This document shows, in pieces, positions 34,823-44,756 of a stretch of 64,000 bases of DNA. A program made the translations under genes and the position numbers. The notes under the pieces are model-generated. The model ran no database searches. It saw only the letters and a list, made by a program, of their open reading frames with translations, and had not been told where the DNA came from. Within the stretch, counting starts at the first letter, position 1; each line of letters starts with the position of its first letter. Origin of the DNA: an uncultured Shewanella sp. (GTDB lineage Bacteria; Pseudomonadota; Gammaproteobacteria; Enterobacterales; Shewanellaceae); contig NZ_CANMUW010000005.1 of the NCBI RefSeq assembly GCF_947501225.1, positions 1-64,000 on the forward strand, written 5' to 3'.

Positions 34823-35305
34823 ATGCAAGGCAATCAAAAGGTTATAGACCACCTCAATCAGCAGTTAACTCTTGAGTTAACCTCGATGGACCAATATCTT
34901 GCTCACTCAAAAATGTACGAAGACTGGGGGATAAAAAAGTTACATGAACGCCTCTCCCATGAACATGAAGAGGAACTGGACCACGCTAAACGATTAGCTG
35001 AACGGATTCTCTTCCTCGAAGGAACTCCCGATACCGCATCGCGCCTTCCAATTAAGGTTGGCAGTAATGTAAAAGAGATGCACGAAAATGACCTGGAAGC
35101 CGAACGAGTCGTTGCCGCAAGCCTGACAAAAATTATCGCTATCTGTGAAGAAGAGAAAGATTATGTCAGTCGCGAAATTTTAGAAGACTTGCTTGAGGAC
35201 ACTGAGATGGATCATATCTACTGGCTTGAACAGCAACTTGGCCTGATCGATAAGGTAGGTATTCAAAACTATATCCAATCACAGATGGGAAGTCAGGATG
35301 GATAA
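34823..35305 (+). CDS. bfr: Bacterioferritin subunit, ferroxidase type
   Basis: A 160-residue paralogue of the preceding gene. The ferroxidase residues Glu18, Glu51, His54, Glu94 and the ExxH near the end (Glu128, His131) are present, while the heme Met52 is Leu. It is thus expected to oxidise iron but not to bind heme. Together the two subunits should form a mixed 24-mer shell. A terminator follows. Confidence 0.93.
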   Translation: MQGNQKVIDHLNQQLTLELTSMDQYLAHSKMYEDWGIKKLHERLSHEHEEELDHAKRLAERILFLEGTPDTASRLPIKVGSNVKEMHENDLEAERVVAASLTKIIAICEEEKDYVSREILEDLLEDTEMDHIYWLEQQLGLIDKVGIQNYIQSQMGSQDG

Positions 35306-35314
35306 ACGGTAACT

Positions 35315-35351
35315 AAAAGATGAGAGAGGCTAGTACCACTCTCATCTTTTT
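35315..35351 (+). terminator. Terminator after the bfr operon
   Basis: Twelve-base stem AAAAGATGAGAG / CTCTCATCTTTT, 12-nt loop, T-rich end; works in both directions for the minus gene ending at 35359. Confidence 0.85.
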
Positions 35352-35358
35352 ACCGAAT

Positions 35359-35748
35359 CTAGTTAAGCACAACATAACCACGATTAATCATACAGTTTTT
35401 GATAACAGTTTGTTTTTCCTGCTCATAGTTTGCAGTATTTTGCCTGTTAGCGCGACTCTTCCCGAGCACTCCACCGACAAGACCAACAGCAGCGCCGGTT
35501 TTGGCACCATCTGTGCCGGAACCACCGGATATCGCACCTGCTGCAGCGCCTAAGGCGGCCCCTTTAGCTGCACCTGAAACAGCACCACCTTGAGCACTCT
35601 GTTTTTGAGCTTGTTCGGAAAGTTCGGTACACTCATGAAGATCAAAGATGTAATCTTTCTCGTCTACACCCTTCTTATCCACGATTATGTTTGCGGAAAC
35701 GGAAGCCTGAAATGAAATTAAGCCAATAAACAGTATAAACTTTTTCAT
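35359..35748 (-). CDS. Exported glycine-zipper protein
   Basis: A 129-residue protein with signal peptide (KKFILFIGLISFQASVSA) and a long Gly/Ala stretch (GGAVSGAAKGAALGAAAGAI and on) typical of glycine-zipper outer-membrane or periplasmic proteins. Two Cys flank it. ATG at 35748 is chosen because it gives a clean signal peptide. Precise role unknown. Confidence 0.8.
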   Translation of the reverse strand: MKKFILFIGLISFQASVSANIIVDKKGVDEKDYIFDLHECTELSEQAQKQSAQGGAVSGAAKGAALGAAAGAISGGSGTDGAKTGAAVGLVGGVLGKSRANRQNTANYEQEKQTVIKNCMINRGYVVLN

Positions 35749-35986
35749 AATATCCTTACCAATACAATGATGCACTGAATGAACACTTGTTACTACTAGA
35801 GTGTAGACAATCAGTTTACCCCTTGTTGGCTGAATTTAGACTGAATGATAAGTTTATCGCCCTGCTGCGCAGAAAAGGCCGGACACTCTCAGCCTTCCCT
35901 GCTATCGCTCAGGTGACTGGAGTGGCTTAACTCATACACAATCGAGGTGTTGTCTGTTTCTGGGCTGCAGACCAAAGTTTTTCGAA

Positions 35987-36265
35987 TCAGAAACGTTTAA
36001 TACGAACGACCTTCATCACTTCAATGTCAAACCCGGCAACTTTCTCTGTTTCTGGGTAATAAGTCATGTTGACTCTATTGCCCTTAAGACATTTAAATTT
36101 TTTGGGACGTCTGAATTTAAACGGTGCATCGCACCCCTCAATCATAACCGTGTGTTGTACCCACTCCTCAACATCTCGTTGTGTATGAGAAACGATCTTC
36201 ACGCCCTCTGAGTGGACCAGATTATCGTGAGTAGAAAGCATCTTATCTAATTTAGACTTCATCAC
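35987..36265 (-). CDS. Conserved small hypothetical protein
   Basis: A 92-residue basic protein without signal or membrane segment; the central GCDAPFKFRRPKKFKCLKG has two Cys and many Lys/Arg, and the C terminus is beta-rich. The start has AGGGAGG-type sequence upstream (36270-36276 on the minus strand). No family recognised; a nucleic-acid-binding role would be a guess. Confidence 0.65.
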   Translation of the reverse strand: MMKSKLDKMLSTHDNLVHSEGVKIVSHTQRDVEEWVQHTVMIEGCDAPFKFRRPKKFKCLKGNRVNMTYYPETEKVAGFDIEVMKVVRIKRF

Positions 36266-36546
36266 TACCTCCCTTTAAGCAATCATAAATAATAGCAAGG
36301 GAATGGCCATTTATCACTATTTGACTCAAACACCTCCAATATTATGGCTGTTTTGTGTTTACCAGGATGCTATTACGAATGCTTGTGTTGAATGATGTCG
36401 CTCCATGACTATGAATATCATCAAATATGGCTAATGCCAGAGCTGTTAAATATTAAGAAAACTTTGAGCAAGTTAAGAGATCATTAAACAAGTCTTACAT
36501 GGCAAAGGTGCCATAGAGCTGCCAGCTATATTCCAGAGTCATACGA

Positions 36547-37887
36547 TTAACAGTAGCGATCTCTCATCCAGCCGTAGTGGTAGTATCCCCATTGCCCGAC
36601 TCTTCGCAATCTTGGTAGAGGGAAATGTGGTAAGGGGTTTGTGTAGAGTGGAAGTGAGGGAAGCTCCACCCCGGCAATCGACTGAGCCAGCCGAAAGCCG
36701 GCTTGTGCACTGAAAGAGACGCCTGCACCACAATAACCCAAACTGTAGCCACTCCCTCCCCGCGTATAGACATGGGGCATATCGTCTATGGCTGCGGCTA
36801 TCCAGCCTGTCCAGGAATGGGACAGGGGTTTGTCGGCAATCGAAGGAAAACACTGGCCTAAAGCATACCTCAGCCGTTGCGTATAAATAGGATCTGCAGC
36901 ATCTTTACCATATATGGCGCCGCGTCCGCCGAACAGCAGCCTGTTATCCGGCAGCAGACGGTAATAATATTTAAGTATCCGTGTATCCATTGTCACTTGC
37001 CGTGTCCTGAGTCCCGCATTCAGTAACTCCTCTTGACTCAGTGGTTCTGTGACTATGATGTTGCTCAATATTGGAAGAAATTTGCTATCGATACGGGGAT
37101 TAAACTCCTTGGGTGTATATGCATTACCCGCTGTTATCACCTTATTTGCCAACAGTTCGCCTTGTTCGGTGATAAGTCTGTGCCGACCACTCTCCTCTAT
37201 CCACTGTTTTACACAGCTGTTCTCATATATAGTTACCCCTTGGTTCTCAACCATACGTTTATAGCCAAGAACCAACTTAAGCGGATTGAGTCCAAAACCA
37301 TCCTTCAGCCTTAATGCACCAAAAGCTTGATGATGATCCATAAACTCATCGGCCAACCTGACCTTAGATATAAACTCGGCTTCACCACCGAGGTGGGTAC
37401 TAATATACTGTGCGGCGCCGCGTAATAAATTTAGGGCCTTGTGGTTATGTGCAACCTTAAGATATCCCTTCTCCTGTGGTTCGCAATCTATCTCATGGGT
37501 GCTGATGAGTCCGGAGACCCTATCAACCGCTTGTGTGAACTCATCGTAGATCCCCTTAGCCGTATCAAGATCCCACCGCTTCGCCATCTGCGAATAACCT
37601 AAACGACCTGATCCCTTGAGCACGAAGCCTGCATTTCTCCCGCTGGCACCAAAACCTACGCTGTTAGCCTCGATGACACAGCAATCTATGTTGAAGTGGC
37701 TTGCCAGATAATAAGCCGTAAGCAGCCCGGTAAACCCGGCTCCGATAACGGCAACATCAGTTTGAATTGGCCCGGCAAGATGCTTATTAGCCCCCGGCTG
37801 GTTTATCGTAGTAGACCAGTAGGAGTCCGGCCAGTTCTGATTGGCCGGTGAGTCTGCAACTAATGGGTCATAATGGTTAGGATTCAT
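36547..37887 (-). CDS. FAD-dependent amino acid/amine oxidoreductase (DAO family)
   Basis: A 446-residue flavoprotein with N-terminal FAD motif DVAVIGAGFTGLLTAYYLA and GFGASGRNAGFVL, plus C-terminal SHSWTGWIAAAIDDMPHV, as in glycine oxidase or gamma-glutamylputrescine oxidase (PuuB/OrdL). Substrate is unknown. ATG at 37887 avoids overlap with the acetyltransferase gene; the frame is open to 37989. The pair may form one operon. Confidence 0.9.
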   Translation of the reverse strand: MNPNHYDPLVADSPANQNWPDSYWSTTINQPGANKHLAGPIQTDVAVIGAGFTGLLTAYYLASHFNIDCCVIEANSVGFGASGRNAGFVLKGSGRLGYSQMAKRWDLDTAKGIYDEFTQAVDRVSGLISTHEIDCEPQEKGYLKVAHNHKALNLLRGAAQYISTHLGGEAEFISKVRLADEFMDHHQAFGALRLKDGFGLNPLKLVLGYKRMVENQGVTIYENSCVKQWIEESGRHRLITEQGELLANKVITAGNAYTPKEFNPRIDSKFLPILSNIIVTEPLSQEELLNAGLRTRQVTMDTRILKYYYRLLPDNRLLFGGRGAIYGKDAADPIYTQRLRYALGQCFPSIADKPLSHSWTGWIAAAIDDMPHVYTRGGSGYSLGYCGAGVSFSAQAGFRLAQSIAGVELPSLPLYTNPLPHFPLPRLRRVGQWGYYHYGWMRDRYC

Positions 37888-37936
37888 AGATACCTTGGCT
37901 GCAACTGTATATACAAGAGTTAGCGTGTTAGAGAGA

Positions 37937-38491
37937 CTATTTGAATCTGAGCAGCATCTCACTGGCTGTGCAATGACAATCGGGACCACAGATCACACAA
38001 ACATAATCAGGATGTTCTTTACTATCGTTCCATCTATCACGGTGTTCATTGATTAACACGCCCCCCGCCTTCGAAAAGTACCGTATGGCTGAGTTATTTG
38101 GACTCTGTTTCCACAGGTGACTGACACCAGCCTTGGCACCCTGTAACTTGCTTGCGTCTATAGAAGCCTGAAGCAGCAGCCCACCGATCCCCTTCCCCTG
38201 GCAAGATTTAGCGACAGTGTTGCACTTGAAGTAGCATACCTGCTCAATCTTCACCCCCCACTCTTTTGGAGTACACCATTTATCGGGTCGCCAGTTACCC
38301 GGCGCATAGGTCAATCGAAAGCCTACGAGTTCTCCATCCTGATAGGCAACAAAGTTTGCATTAATACCGGATTTTATCCCCTTTTTATAAAGCGACTCGA
38401 TAGATTGTCTATCGAGGTAGCCTTCTCCATGTACGTCATTGCCAAGCCTAATGACATCAACGAAGTGTTCGGGTTTAAGGTTCTGTATCAT
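37937..38491 (-). CDS. GNAT-family N-acetyltransferase
   Basis: A 184-residue acetyltransferase with the acetyl-CoA-binding loop VAKSCQGKGIGGLLLQASI and a preceding beta-strand block. The acceptor is not recognisable. It ends in a Cys/His-rich tail (CVICGPDCHC) that may bind metal. It is directly upstream of the FAD oxidoreductase gene on the same strand, so a shared amine or amino-acid pathway is possible. Confidence 0.85.
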   Translation of the reverse strand: MIQNLKPEHFVDVIRLGNDVHGEGYLDRQSIESLYKKGIKSGINANFVAYQDGELVGFRLTYAPGNWRPDKWCTPKEWGVKIEQVCYFKCNTVAKSCQGKGIGGLLLQASIDASKLQGAKAGVSHLWKQSPNNSAIRYFSKAGGVLINEHRDRWNDSKEHPDYVCVICGPDCHCTASEMLLRFK

Positions 38492-38838
38492 CGGAAACTC
38501 TCATTTTTGATTTCAAACTAAACAAAATTCTATCGCTTGTACATAGTGATGACGGGCAAATTAAGCTAATACAAGTTGTCGATATCCTCGATGAGGTATT
38601 GCTGGCGCAGACACGTAAAGATATCTCTCCAATTCAAAAGTAATACAAGACTTAGTTAAAAAGTCCAGACATGCTGGTTTCGCCTCTGTCAGACCGTCCT
38701 TAAGAACAATGGGCAAATTAACCGGTTGTAAATAGGTTCCGGCTAGCGCTGTTCTTATACAGATTGGTATCAAGTTGCAAAGATGTTAAAGTTCTGACTG
38801 AGGTATGATGATAATAAAAACAATGGAATGGTTACGGG
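38492..38838. other. Intergenic stretch without recognised gene
   Basis: Divergent promoter region between the acetyltransferase and the membrane protein at 38839. One 70-codon open frame on the minus strand has no ribosome-binding site and is not accepted. Confidence 0.5.
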
Positions 38839-39870
38839 ATGGATGAGATTCAGCAGCAAATACTCAATGAAGAGCTTAACAGGCCAATCAAAAAAACCAA
38901 TAAATTTGTAGTCATATTGGCTCAGACAATAAATAAACTGAGCACTGGCGTGTCAGCCTTATCAGAACGATTAACAGCAGCACAAAAACTTTATTTAGCG
39001 GCAATCGTAATCCTGCTGGTATCCGATAATTTAGGTATCGTCGCCCTGGTGACCGTCATAGCGTTAACACTGGAATTTTGGCCCATATTCGATCGGGTAT
39101 GGCATACCTTGTCGGGGAAGGCCATCTTATTACTCTTCTATGCCATCATCGCAAACTTTGCTATTGCCGGCGCCGCCTCTGTCGTCAATGAAGTGGTTGG
39201 AGTGTCGACTCAACATTTCTCCTACACACACAATTTTGCCATTTTGCTCTATCTGCCTGCCTGGGTCATAGCGATGACAGCCATTGCCATCCTTCTTCTG
39301 CAGGTAGCAGTTCCATTTTACCTGGTTTGTTTACTGTTTCTAAGACCATTTGGAATCAAGGGCCTGAGGTTAATTAATCATAACCACTTCAAGTTTACTA
39401 CTATGTTAGTTCGTTTGTTCTTAGCTTCAATCGTACTCTACCATCTGATGCTGATAGCAGGCTTTGACTCTGAGCTGGATGATGATCTTTCCATACCTGC
39501 AGATATGGTCATTATCGACACAGCTGAACAACCGGTAAACAAATTAGCTGATGCTGAGAGTCCGTCGATAGCAAACACAAAAGAAGATGAGGTAAGAGTT
39601 GCTCTGCCATTGGTTAAGGGGTCAGCACAAGAAGATACCTATTCCCATGTCAGGAAAGACTATGAGAGTAAGGTACGCTCCCTAATCGCTCACTTTGCTT
39701 ATCACCTTGAAGCCGATACCCGCTCTCGCTGTCTGCTCACTTCTGGTACTAATGTCGTTGAGTTGAATGATTATGAAATACTTCAGATTTCACCGGATAA
39801 GAGTGAGCCTTACGGCTTTAAGTTCGAAGTGAAAAAGTGTATCTCTCCCGCCTTTCCGGCCGTGAGTTAA
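38839..39870 (+). CDS. Multi-spanning membrane protein of unknown function
   Basis: A 343-residue protein with about five to six membrane helices between residues 48 and 215 and a soluble C-terminal domain (about 220-343) containing two Cys (RSRCLLTSG, KKCISPAF). The N terminus is charged. No family recognised. A terminator follows, so it is monocistronic. Confidence 0.8.
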   Translation: MDEIQQQILNEELNRPIKKTNKFVVILAQTINKLSTGVSALSERLTAAQKLYLAAIVILLVSDNLGIVALVTVIALTLEFWPIFDRVWHTLSGKAILLLFYAIIANFAIAGAASVVNEVVGVSTQHFSYTHNFAILLYLPAWVIAMTAIAILLLQVAVPFYLVCLLFLRPFGIKGLRLINHNHFKFTTMLVRLFLASIVLYHLMLIAGFDSELDDDLSIPADMVIIDTAEQPVNKLADAESPSIANTKEDEVRVALPLVKGSAQEDTYSHVRKDYESKVRSLIAHFAYHLEADTRSRCLLTSGTNVVELNDYEILQISPDKSEPYGFKFEVKKCISPAFPAVS

Positions 39871-39896
39871 GCCCTGTTTCTATAACAGGGCTGTTT
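39869..39896 (+). terminator. Terminator after the membrane protein gene
   Basis: Stem AAGCCCTGTT / AACAGGGCT with a short loop; only a weak T run follows. Confidence 0.7.
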
Positions 39897-39968
39897 GACA
39901 GCGTTAGTCAGGAATGAATAGGTTCCAGGTTGTAGCCTTATCTGGTAGCGGTAGACTTAAGAACGTGA

Positions 39969-40664
39969 TTACCAGGCTATCTCTGAGCCGTTGTAATCAT
40001 AGAAGCCGCCATTTTGATCTGTAGAGAGGTTATCTAACAGCTGCTTAATTCCGGATACCGATTGTTCGGTAGTGATCAATGCATTTGGCCCCCCCATATC
40101 CGTTTGTACCCATCCAGGATGTATAGCAATGGCGCTTATGTTGTCCGGCTGAAGATCGATTGAGAGACTCTTAACGACAGAGTTCAGTGCAGCCTTTGAT
40201 GAACGATAGATGTATGACCCACCACTGCCGTTATCACTCATACTACCCATCTTGGAGGAGATAGCAGCATAGATGCCGTGGTCAGCCTGAGATAAATGGG
40301 CTTTAAATGCTTCAGCAATCTTCAAAGGCGCAATTGTGTTGATCTCAAATACCTGACGCCACTCTTCTACATCTGTGCCTCCAAAACCGACACCTTTAGG
40401 ACCATAGTAACCTGCATTGTTGATAAGCAGATCGATAGGCTCACCGTTAAGGTTTTCTGCCAGCTCATCTATGGCCTCATAATCTGTTACGTCGAGCTGA
40501 AAAATTGAGAGCCCTTCGTTGTCATCTAACAGTGACTGCAACTCTTCCGCTTGCTCCGGAGCCCTGCAGCAGGCTGTCACCAACCAGCCATCTGCCAGGT
40601 AATGTTTTACCATGGTTAAGCCAATGCCGCGGTTAGCACCTGTGATCAAAAGATGTTTTGCCAT
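39969..40664 (-). CDS. Short-chain dehydrogenase/reductase
   Basis: A 231-residue SDR: cofactor motif TGANRGIGL at residues 8-16, NNAGYYG in the middle, and the active-site YRSSKAAL (YxxxK). An Arg/Cys in the cofactor loop (ACCRAPEQ) suggests NADP use. It resembles small carbonyl reductases (sniffer/CsgA-like). Substrate unknown. Confidence 0.92.
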   Translation of the reverse strand: MAKHLLITGANRGIGLTMVKHYLADGWLVTACCRAPEQAEELQSLLDDNEGLSIFQLDVTDYEAIDELAENLNGEPIDLLINNAGYYGPKGVGFGGTDVEEWRQVFEINTIAPLKIAEAFKAHLSQADHGIYAAISSKMGSMSDNGSGGSYIYRSSKAALNSVVKSLSIDLQPDNISAIAIHPGWVQTDMGGPNALITTEQSVSGIKQLLDNLSTDQNGGFYDYNGSEIAW

Positions 40665-40714
40665 TTTTTAATTCCTTAATGAGGCCGTTAATTGGTGTGC
40701 CTTTAATGCAAAGG

Positions 40715-41062
40715 CTACTCCCTGTTGTTAGAAAGAAAGTCGTTAATCAATAAAGAAACTTTGTCGTGAAAATGTTCCTCAAAATCATCGAGGTCACTCT
40801 GAAAATGAGACAGGTATTTAGCCGCTTTTTCTCGGTTTAACTGTTTATTATTGACCGAATATTGCATCTCAGACAGTGACTTGTCGTATCTGGGTAAAGG
40901 GATCCACTTAATATAATCGGGATCGACTTTTTTAAGCTCCTGATTGGCAAACCGACAAAACGATTCTATATGGTCAACTCCATCCGGGCCGAGGCAACCT
41001 GGTTCTATCCGGCATAAGACGGTTAGCTTTTTTTCTTGAGGTAAGGCACGTGATGTCGTCAT
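40715..41062 (-). CDS. Conserved hypothetical protein
   Basis: A 115-residue soluble protein. The N-terminal beta-strand LTVLCRIEPGCLGPDGVDHIESFC and the helical C-terminal half suggest a compact alpha-beta fold. No family recognised. It lies 50 nt upstream of the SDR gene in the same direction and could be co-transcribed. Confidence 0.7.
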   Translation of the reverse strand: MTTSRALPQEKKLTVLCRIEPGCLGPDGVDHIESFCRFANQELKKVDPDYIKWIPLPRYDKSLSEMQYSVNNKQLNREKAAKYLSHFQSDLDDFEEHFHDKVSLLINDFLSNNRE

Positions 41063-41264
41063 AAGATGAGTTTAAAGGCAGATTTACAGATAATTATAAC
41101 TCTATTTGCAAAAACCTAATCTAAAAAAGTGTTTATATCTCTCGTTATTTTCTAACTTATCATAAATCATGTCAGCCATTGTGCTCTTTTGGAAAAGCCT
41201 GTTAAATTGAGCGTGTTTTGATATAAGATCTGTTAATTATCTATTTTGACCGACTTGATTTCAT

Positions 41265-42305
41265 TTGAACACAGAAGATTTTATTATCGATCGACTCAGT
41301 TGTGAAACGGTACAGAGACTGGAGACGGTTCAGACACTCTGGAGCGACTATGGGGATATCGTCCGCTATAAGCTAACCGGAACATCATGCCCAGCAACAG
41401 TGATCGCCAAGTCAATTTCACCGCCATCTGTATCATCTCACCCCAGAGGTTGGAATACACTACAATCTCATAATCGAAAGCTACGCTCCTATGAGGTTGA
41501 GGCCAATTGGTATCGAGATTGGGCGTCTCAGTGTCCCCACGGTGCCCCAGTTCCCGAATGTTTTGGGATCTTAGATTCTAAACCCGCTGACCTCAGCTCC
41601 CGACGGGAAACGGATAACACCATGATACTCTTGCTCTGTGACTTGGATGCTGCCGGCTTCATGGTGAGAAAGAACTCCTTGACCATAGCTCAGAGTAAGG
41701 TCTGTATCTCCTGGTTAGCCCATTTTCACGCGAAATTTATGCAAGATGCGCCTTCCAGCGAGTGGCCGCAGGGCCTTTGGTCGGTTGGAACCTATTGGCA
41801 CCTGGCTACTCGTGGCGATGAGTTTGATGCCATGGCAGATTCCCGGTTAAAGCGCGCAGCCGAACAGATAGATAGAGTATTGAATTCTTGTCGTTTCAAG
41901 ACGCTGGTGCATGGCGATGCTAAGGTGGCTAACTTCTGTTTCAGTCCGGATGGCGATCGTGTTGCGGCTGTGGATTTTCAGTATGTTGGCGGTGGCTGCG
42001 GAATGAAAGATCTGGTCTATTTTATTGGCAGTTGCCTGACTGAAGAGCAATGTTGCCAACATTTTGAGGAACTGCTGGATCATTATTTCTTAACTTTAGA
42101 GTCTGCATTACATGAGCTTAATTCAGCTATAAAATTTGAAAATATTGAGTTTGAATGGCGGCCCCTCTTTCAAGTTGCATGGGCTGATTTTCAGCGTTTT
42201 ATATTAGGCTGGTCTCCGGAACATAAGAAAAATAACCAGTTTAGCCGACAGATCACAAACCTAGCTATAGAGAGCCTGTCAATACACCAGAGCCCTGATA
42301 TATAA
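41265..42305 (+). CDS. Aminoglycoside/choline kinase-like phosphotransferase
   Basis: A 346-residue protein-kinase-fold enzyme of the APH/ecdysteroid-kinase-like group. The catalytic loop is [11 protein letters not shown] and the metal-binding Asp is in VDFQYVGGG. The N-terminal lobe has the ATP-binding Lys in ATVIAKSI. The substrate is unknown. The only in-frame start near the N terminus is a TTG at 41265, without clear ribosome-binding site. Confidence 0.82.
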   Translation: MNTEDFIIDRLSCETVQRLETVQTLWSDYGDIVRYKLTGTSCPATVIAKSISPPSVSSHPRGWNTLQSHNRKLRSYEVEANWYRDWASQCPHGAPVPECFGILDSKPADLSSRRETDNTMILLLCDLDAAGFMVRKNSLTIAQSKVCISWLAHFHAKFMQDAPSSEWPQGLWSVGTYWHLATRGDEFDAMADSRLKRAAEQIDRVLNSCRFKTLVHGDAKVANFCFSPDGDRVAAVDFQYVGGGCGMKDLVYFIGSCLTEEQCCQHFEELLDHYFLTLESALHELNSAIKFENIEFEWRPLFQVAWADFQRFILGWSPEHKKNNQFSRQITNLAIESLSIHQSPDI

Positions 42306-42661
42306 AGGGCTACAGGGTACCTTATTCCCTTTCAATAATCGTTTTTTACAGTGCCTTGTAACCAAATTTATACTAAACTCTTAATAGAAGGGAGTTAACG
42401 GATAAACGTAAACCGGGCTTACGCCTTCGCGCCCATTTGGCGCATCAATTACGGAATCAGGACTCTCTTTTGTATATCTGTTTTTTCAACTTGCGTTTTA
42501 AACACTCGCCATATCTGCTGATGTCTAAGATTCGACCTTATTCGAATATTCAACCATCAAAGAGAATTTTATGTCTCATATATCTCGTTAAACGAAAGAA
42601 ATTTAGCACAAGTTCATAACAAGTGATATAAATAGGTAATGGCCTATGGGAATCTAACCAG
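42306..42661. other. Intergenic stretch without recognised gene
   Basis: Nothing convincing was seen. A 60-codon frame (42437-42619) lacks a ribosome-binding site and reads like non-coding sequence. GCGCCCATTTGGCGC near 42429 is a short inverted repeat. Confidence 0.5.
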
Positions 42662-43636
42662 ATGAGATCGTTACCTAAATTTCAGCTAATCATCCTGTTC
42701 GTTTTGTTAATAACTGGGAAAACTTTTGCTGCCGAAATAGCTTTGATCCATAGTTATCACATCAAATATCCTTGGGTTCAGCAATATCGTGACAGCTTTC
42801 TTAGAGAGGTTAATACCAACAATATCGTTGAATTTGAAATGGATACCAAGCGAAAAAACGCAACTGAGTATCAAAAAATTGCAGACGATGCCTGGTCCTT
42901 CATCGAAGAAAATCAACCTAAGATAGTCGTGCTAGCCGATGACAATGCGTTAAAATTCCTGGGGCCCAAGGTCGTTGCGGCTAACATTCCACTGGTTTTT
43001 CTTGGTATAAATGCTAATCCAAGGCACTATATCTCTCTCAATCAAAATGTTACCGGAGCGTTAGAGCGCCCATTACTTAAACGTTCGGTGTTGTTGTTAA
43101 AAGAGCTTTTGCCGGGATTAAAAAATGTCAAAGTTCTGATGGATAGAAAGCCCACCTCTTATGCAATTCTTGAAACATCTTTCGATGATAAGTTTAAACA
43201 AACAGTCGCGGGCATTAAGGTTGATATTACTCTCGAGGAGAGTTTTCACGATTGGAAAGAAACGGTCAGTCAAACAAAGGCTAAGGGGTACGATGCACTG
43301 ATCATCGCTAACTATGCGGCATTGAGAAATAGGTTTTGTGAAAACGTAAGCCTGGATAAAGTTAGCCATTGGACCAGTAGTCAAAGTCCGCTTCCCGTAT
43401 TTGCATTCTGGTCCTACTCAATTGGCGATGGTAAGGCGATCGGCGGCCTGACTATAAGTGGTAAAGAACAGGGAATCGAAGCTGCAAAAAAAGTAAATCA
43501 CTTCTTTCTGAAGGGAGACTTACTTTCGATATCGACCCCCAAACGCGGAACACTGATATTTAGCCAACACGAACTTCAACGCTGGAATATAGTACTTCCT
43601 CCAAACATTCTCAATAAAAGCCGGATTCTGGATTAA
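42662..43636 (+). CDS. Periplasmic ABC-type substrate-binding protein (PF04392-like)
   Basis: A 324-residue exported protein: signal peptide to about residue 23, then a two-lobed periplasmic binding fold (IALIHSYHIKYPWVQQYRDSF, KIVVLADDNALKFLGPKVV, IPLVFLGINANP). Members bind small molecules for transport or signalling. No permease or ATPase gene is next to it, so it may feed a sensor kinase encoded elsewhere. Confidence 0.85.
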   Translation: MRSLPKFQLIILFVLLITGKTFAAEIALIHSYHIKYPWVQQYRDSFLREVNTNNIVEFEMDTKRKNATEYQKIADDAWSFIEENQPKIVVLADDNALKFLGPKVVAANIPLVFLGINANPRHYISLNQNVTGALERPLLKRSVLLLKELLPGLKNVKVLMDRKPTSYAILETSFDDKFKQTVAGIKVDITLEESFHDWKETVSQTKAKGYDALIIANYAALRNRFCENVSLDKVSHWTSSQSPLPVFAFWSYSIGDGKAIGGLTISGKEQGIEAAKKVNHFFLKGDLLSISTPKRGTLIFSQHELQRWNIVLPPNILNKSRILD

Positions 43637-43653
43637 GTCAATATAATTTAGGG

Positions 43654-44148
43654 TTAAGCTTCCTCTTTATCGGAAACCTCACTCAATAGGTTATCGATAG
43701 CCTGATCGAAACTTTCAAACTTCCCCTGCTCCATATATGATTTTAATTTGACGATAATATCTTTGCTCAACTCAATATGTGCTTTTTTCTGCCTCTTCTT
43801 AATCTGAGATAACTCCTTGCGCACCATCCGCCAACCAAAGTCACTGAAATACTCATTCAAACTCAAGTTTAATGATCGTAAGGGTTCACTCAGAGATGAA
43901 GGCTCATTTCTTAAACTTGTTACACGCTGAAGCTTAGGCACGAGAGAAAGGTATTTTTCGTTCCAGCTGACACTTTGAGATCCGGTGTCAGATAAAAACC
44001 AATCTTCTCTCATCTGAATTTCATCCGGATGGATGAGACGATAGATTAATGGTAAAGCTAGTTTCAATTCATCTGACTCCAGCAGTAATAACCTTCTTCC
44101 CGCTTTCGGCTTCTCCCCATGGTACACCCATGCTTGTTTATGATTCAT
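43654..44148 (-). CDS. Hypothetical protein with ribbon-helix-helix-like C terminus
   Basis: A 164-residue protein. The first 110 residues show no family I know. The end, KKAHIELSKDIIVKLKSYME followed by a helix SFDQAIDNLLSEV, has the strand-helix-helix pattern of ribbon-helix-helix DNA-binding domains, with a basic stretch (KKRQKK) before it. Next to a recombinase gene, so perhaps an accessory-region regulator. Confidence 0.65.
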   Translation of the reverse strand: MNHKQAWVYHGEKPKAGRRLLLLESDELKLALPLIYRLIHPDEIQMREDWFLSDTGSQSVSWNEKYLSLVPKLQRVTSLRNEPSSLSEPLRSLNLSLNEYFSDFGWRMVRKELSQIKKRQKKAHIELSKDIIVKLKSYMEQGKFESFDQAIDNLLSEVSDKEEA

Positions 44149-44277
44149 GACAATAATCCTGATCTATTTTAAGGCCGCTCTAAGAGCAAAAAGTTTAATT
44201 GAATGAAAGCAATACTAACCAGCAAATCAACAAATCTCAATAGTATGGTGCAACCATTATTATAGAAAGGAGATAAC

Positions 44278-44304
44278 ATGATCACTGTACAAAAATCATC
44301 CTGA
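44278..44304 (+). CDS. Eight-codon micro-ORF with strong ribosome-binding site
   Basis: AAAGGAG (44268-44274) with good spacing precedes ATG, and the frame reads MITVQKSS then stop. It could be a leader peptide or the remnant of a truncated gene. Confidence 0.25.
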   Translation: MITVQKSS

Positions 44305-44716
44305 TAAATATGAGTGTAACTACCAGGTATGCAACGATTCAATGCCTCATTTTCCCCCTATATATCAGAGTCAATTTATACTCCTCTAATAAAGAGCCGT
44401 GTTAATAAATGTTCTATGGCGGTGCTCAGTTATAAATAGCTTATAGCCGTTGTCTTATGTACCAACTCGCTCGCATAAAATGGTGCAACCATAATATCTC
44501 GTTGTAAAACTTCTAGTCTAACTACCCTGTAAAATAAAAACTAACGCGCTCAACATATAGGCACTAGCGGCTATTTTATAAACAACATAATTTGTTAATT
44601 ATGCTGCTTATTTTTAAGTTTAATATTTATACAGTTATGTTATTTCAAAATATTCAGTTAATAACCCACTCCGTGAATAATAAACATCCACTTAGAATGG
44701 TTTTTGTTCACTTAGC

Positions 44717-44756
44717 ATCCCTACCAGTGATAATGACGATTATCACTGGTAGGGAT
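44717..44756. repeat. Perfect 18-bp inverted repeat, 4-nt spacer
   Basis: Arms ATCCCTACCAGTGATAAT (44717-44734) and its exact complement (44739-44756), spacer GACG. No T run follows, so it is not a normal terminator. Its core GATAATGACGATTATC resembles a Fur site. It lies 94 bp before the recombinase frame. Confidence 0.85.

Noticed and set aside
38561..38773. 70-codon minus-strand frame
   Set aside because: It lies in the divergent promoter region without ribosome-binding site.
42437..42619. 60-codon frame in the gap before the binding-protein gene
   Set aside because: No ribosome-binding site; composition like non-coding DNA.
44717..44756. Long inverted repeat as a plain transcription terminator
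   Set aside because: There is no T run on either side and no gene ends close upstream on either strand.
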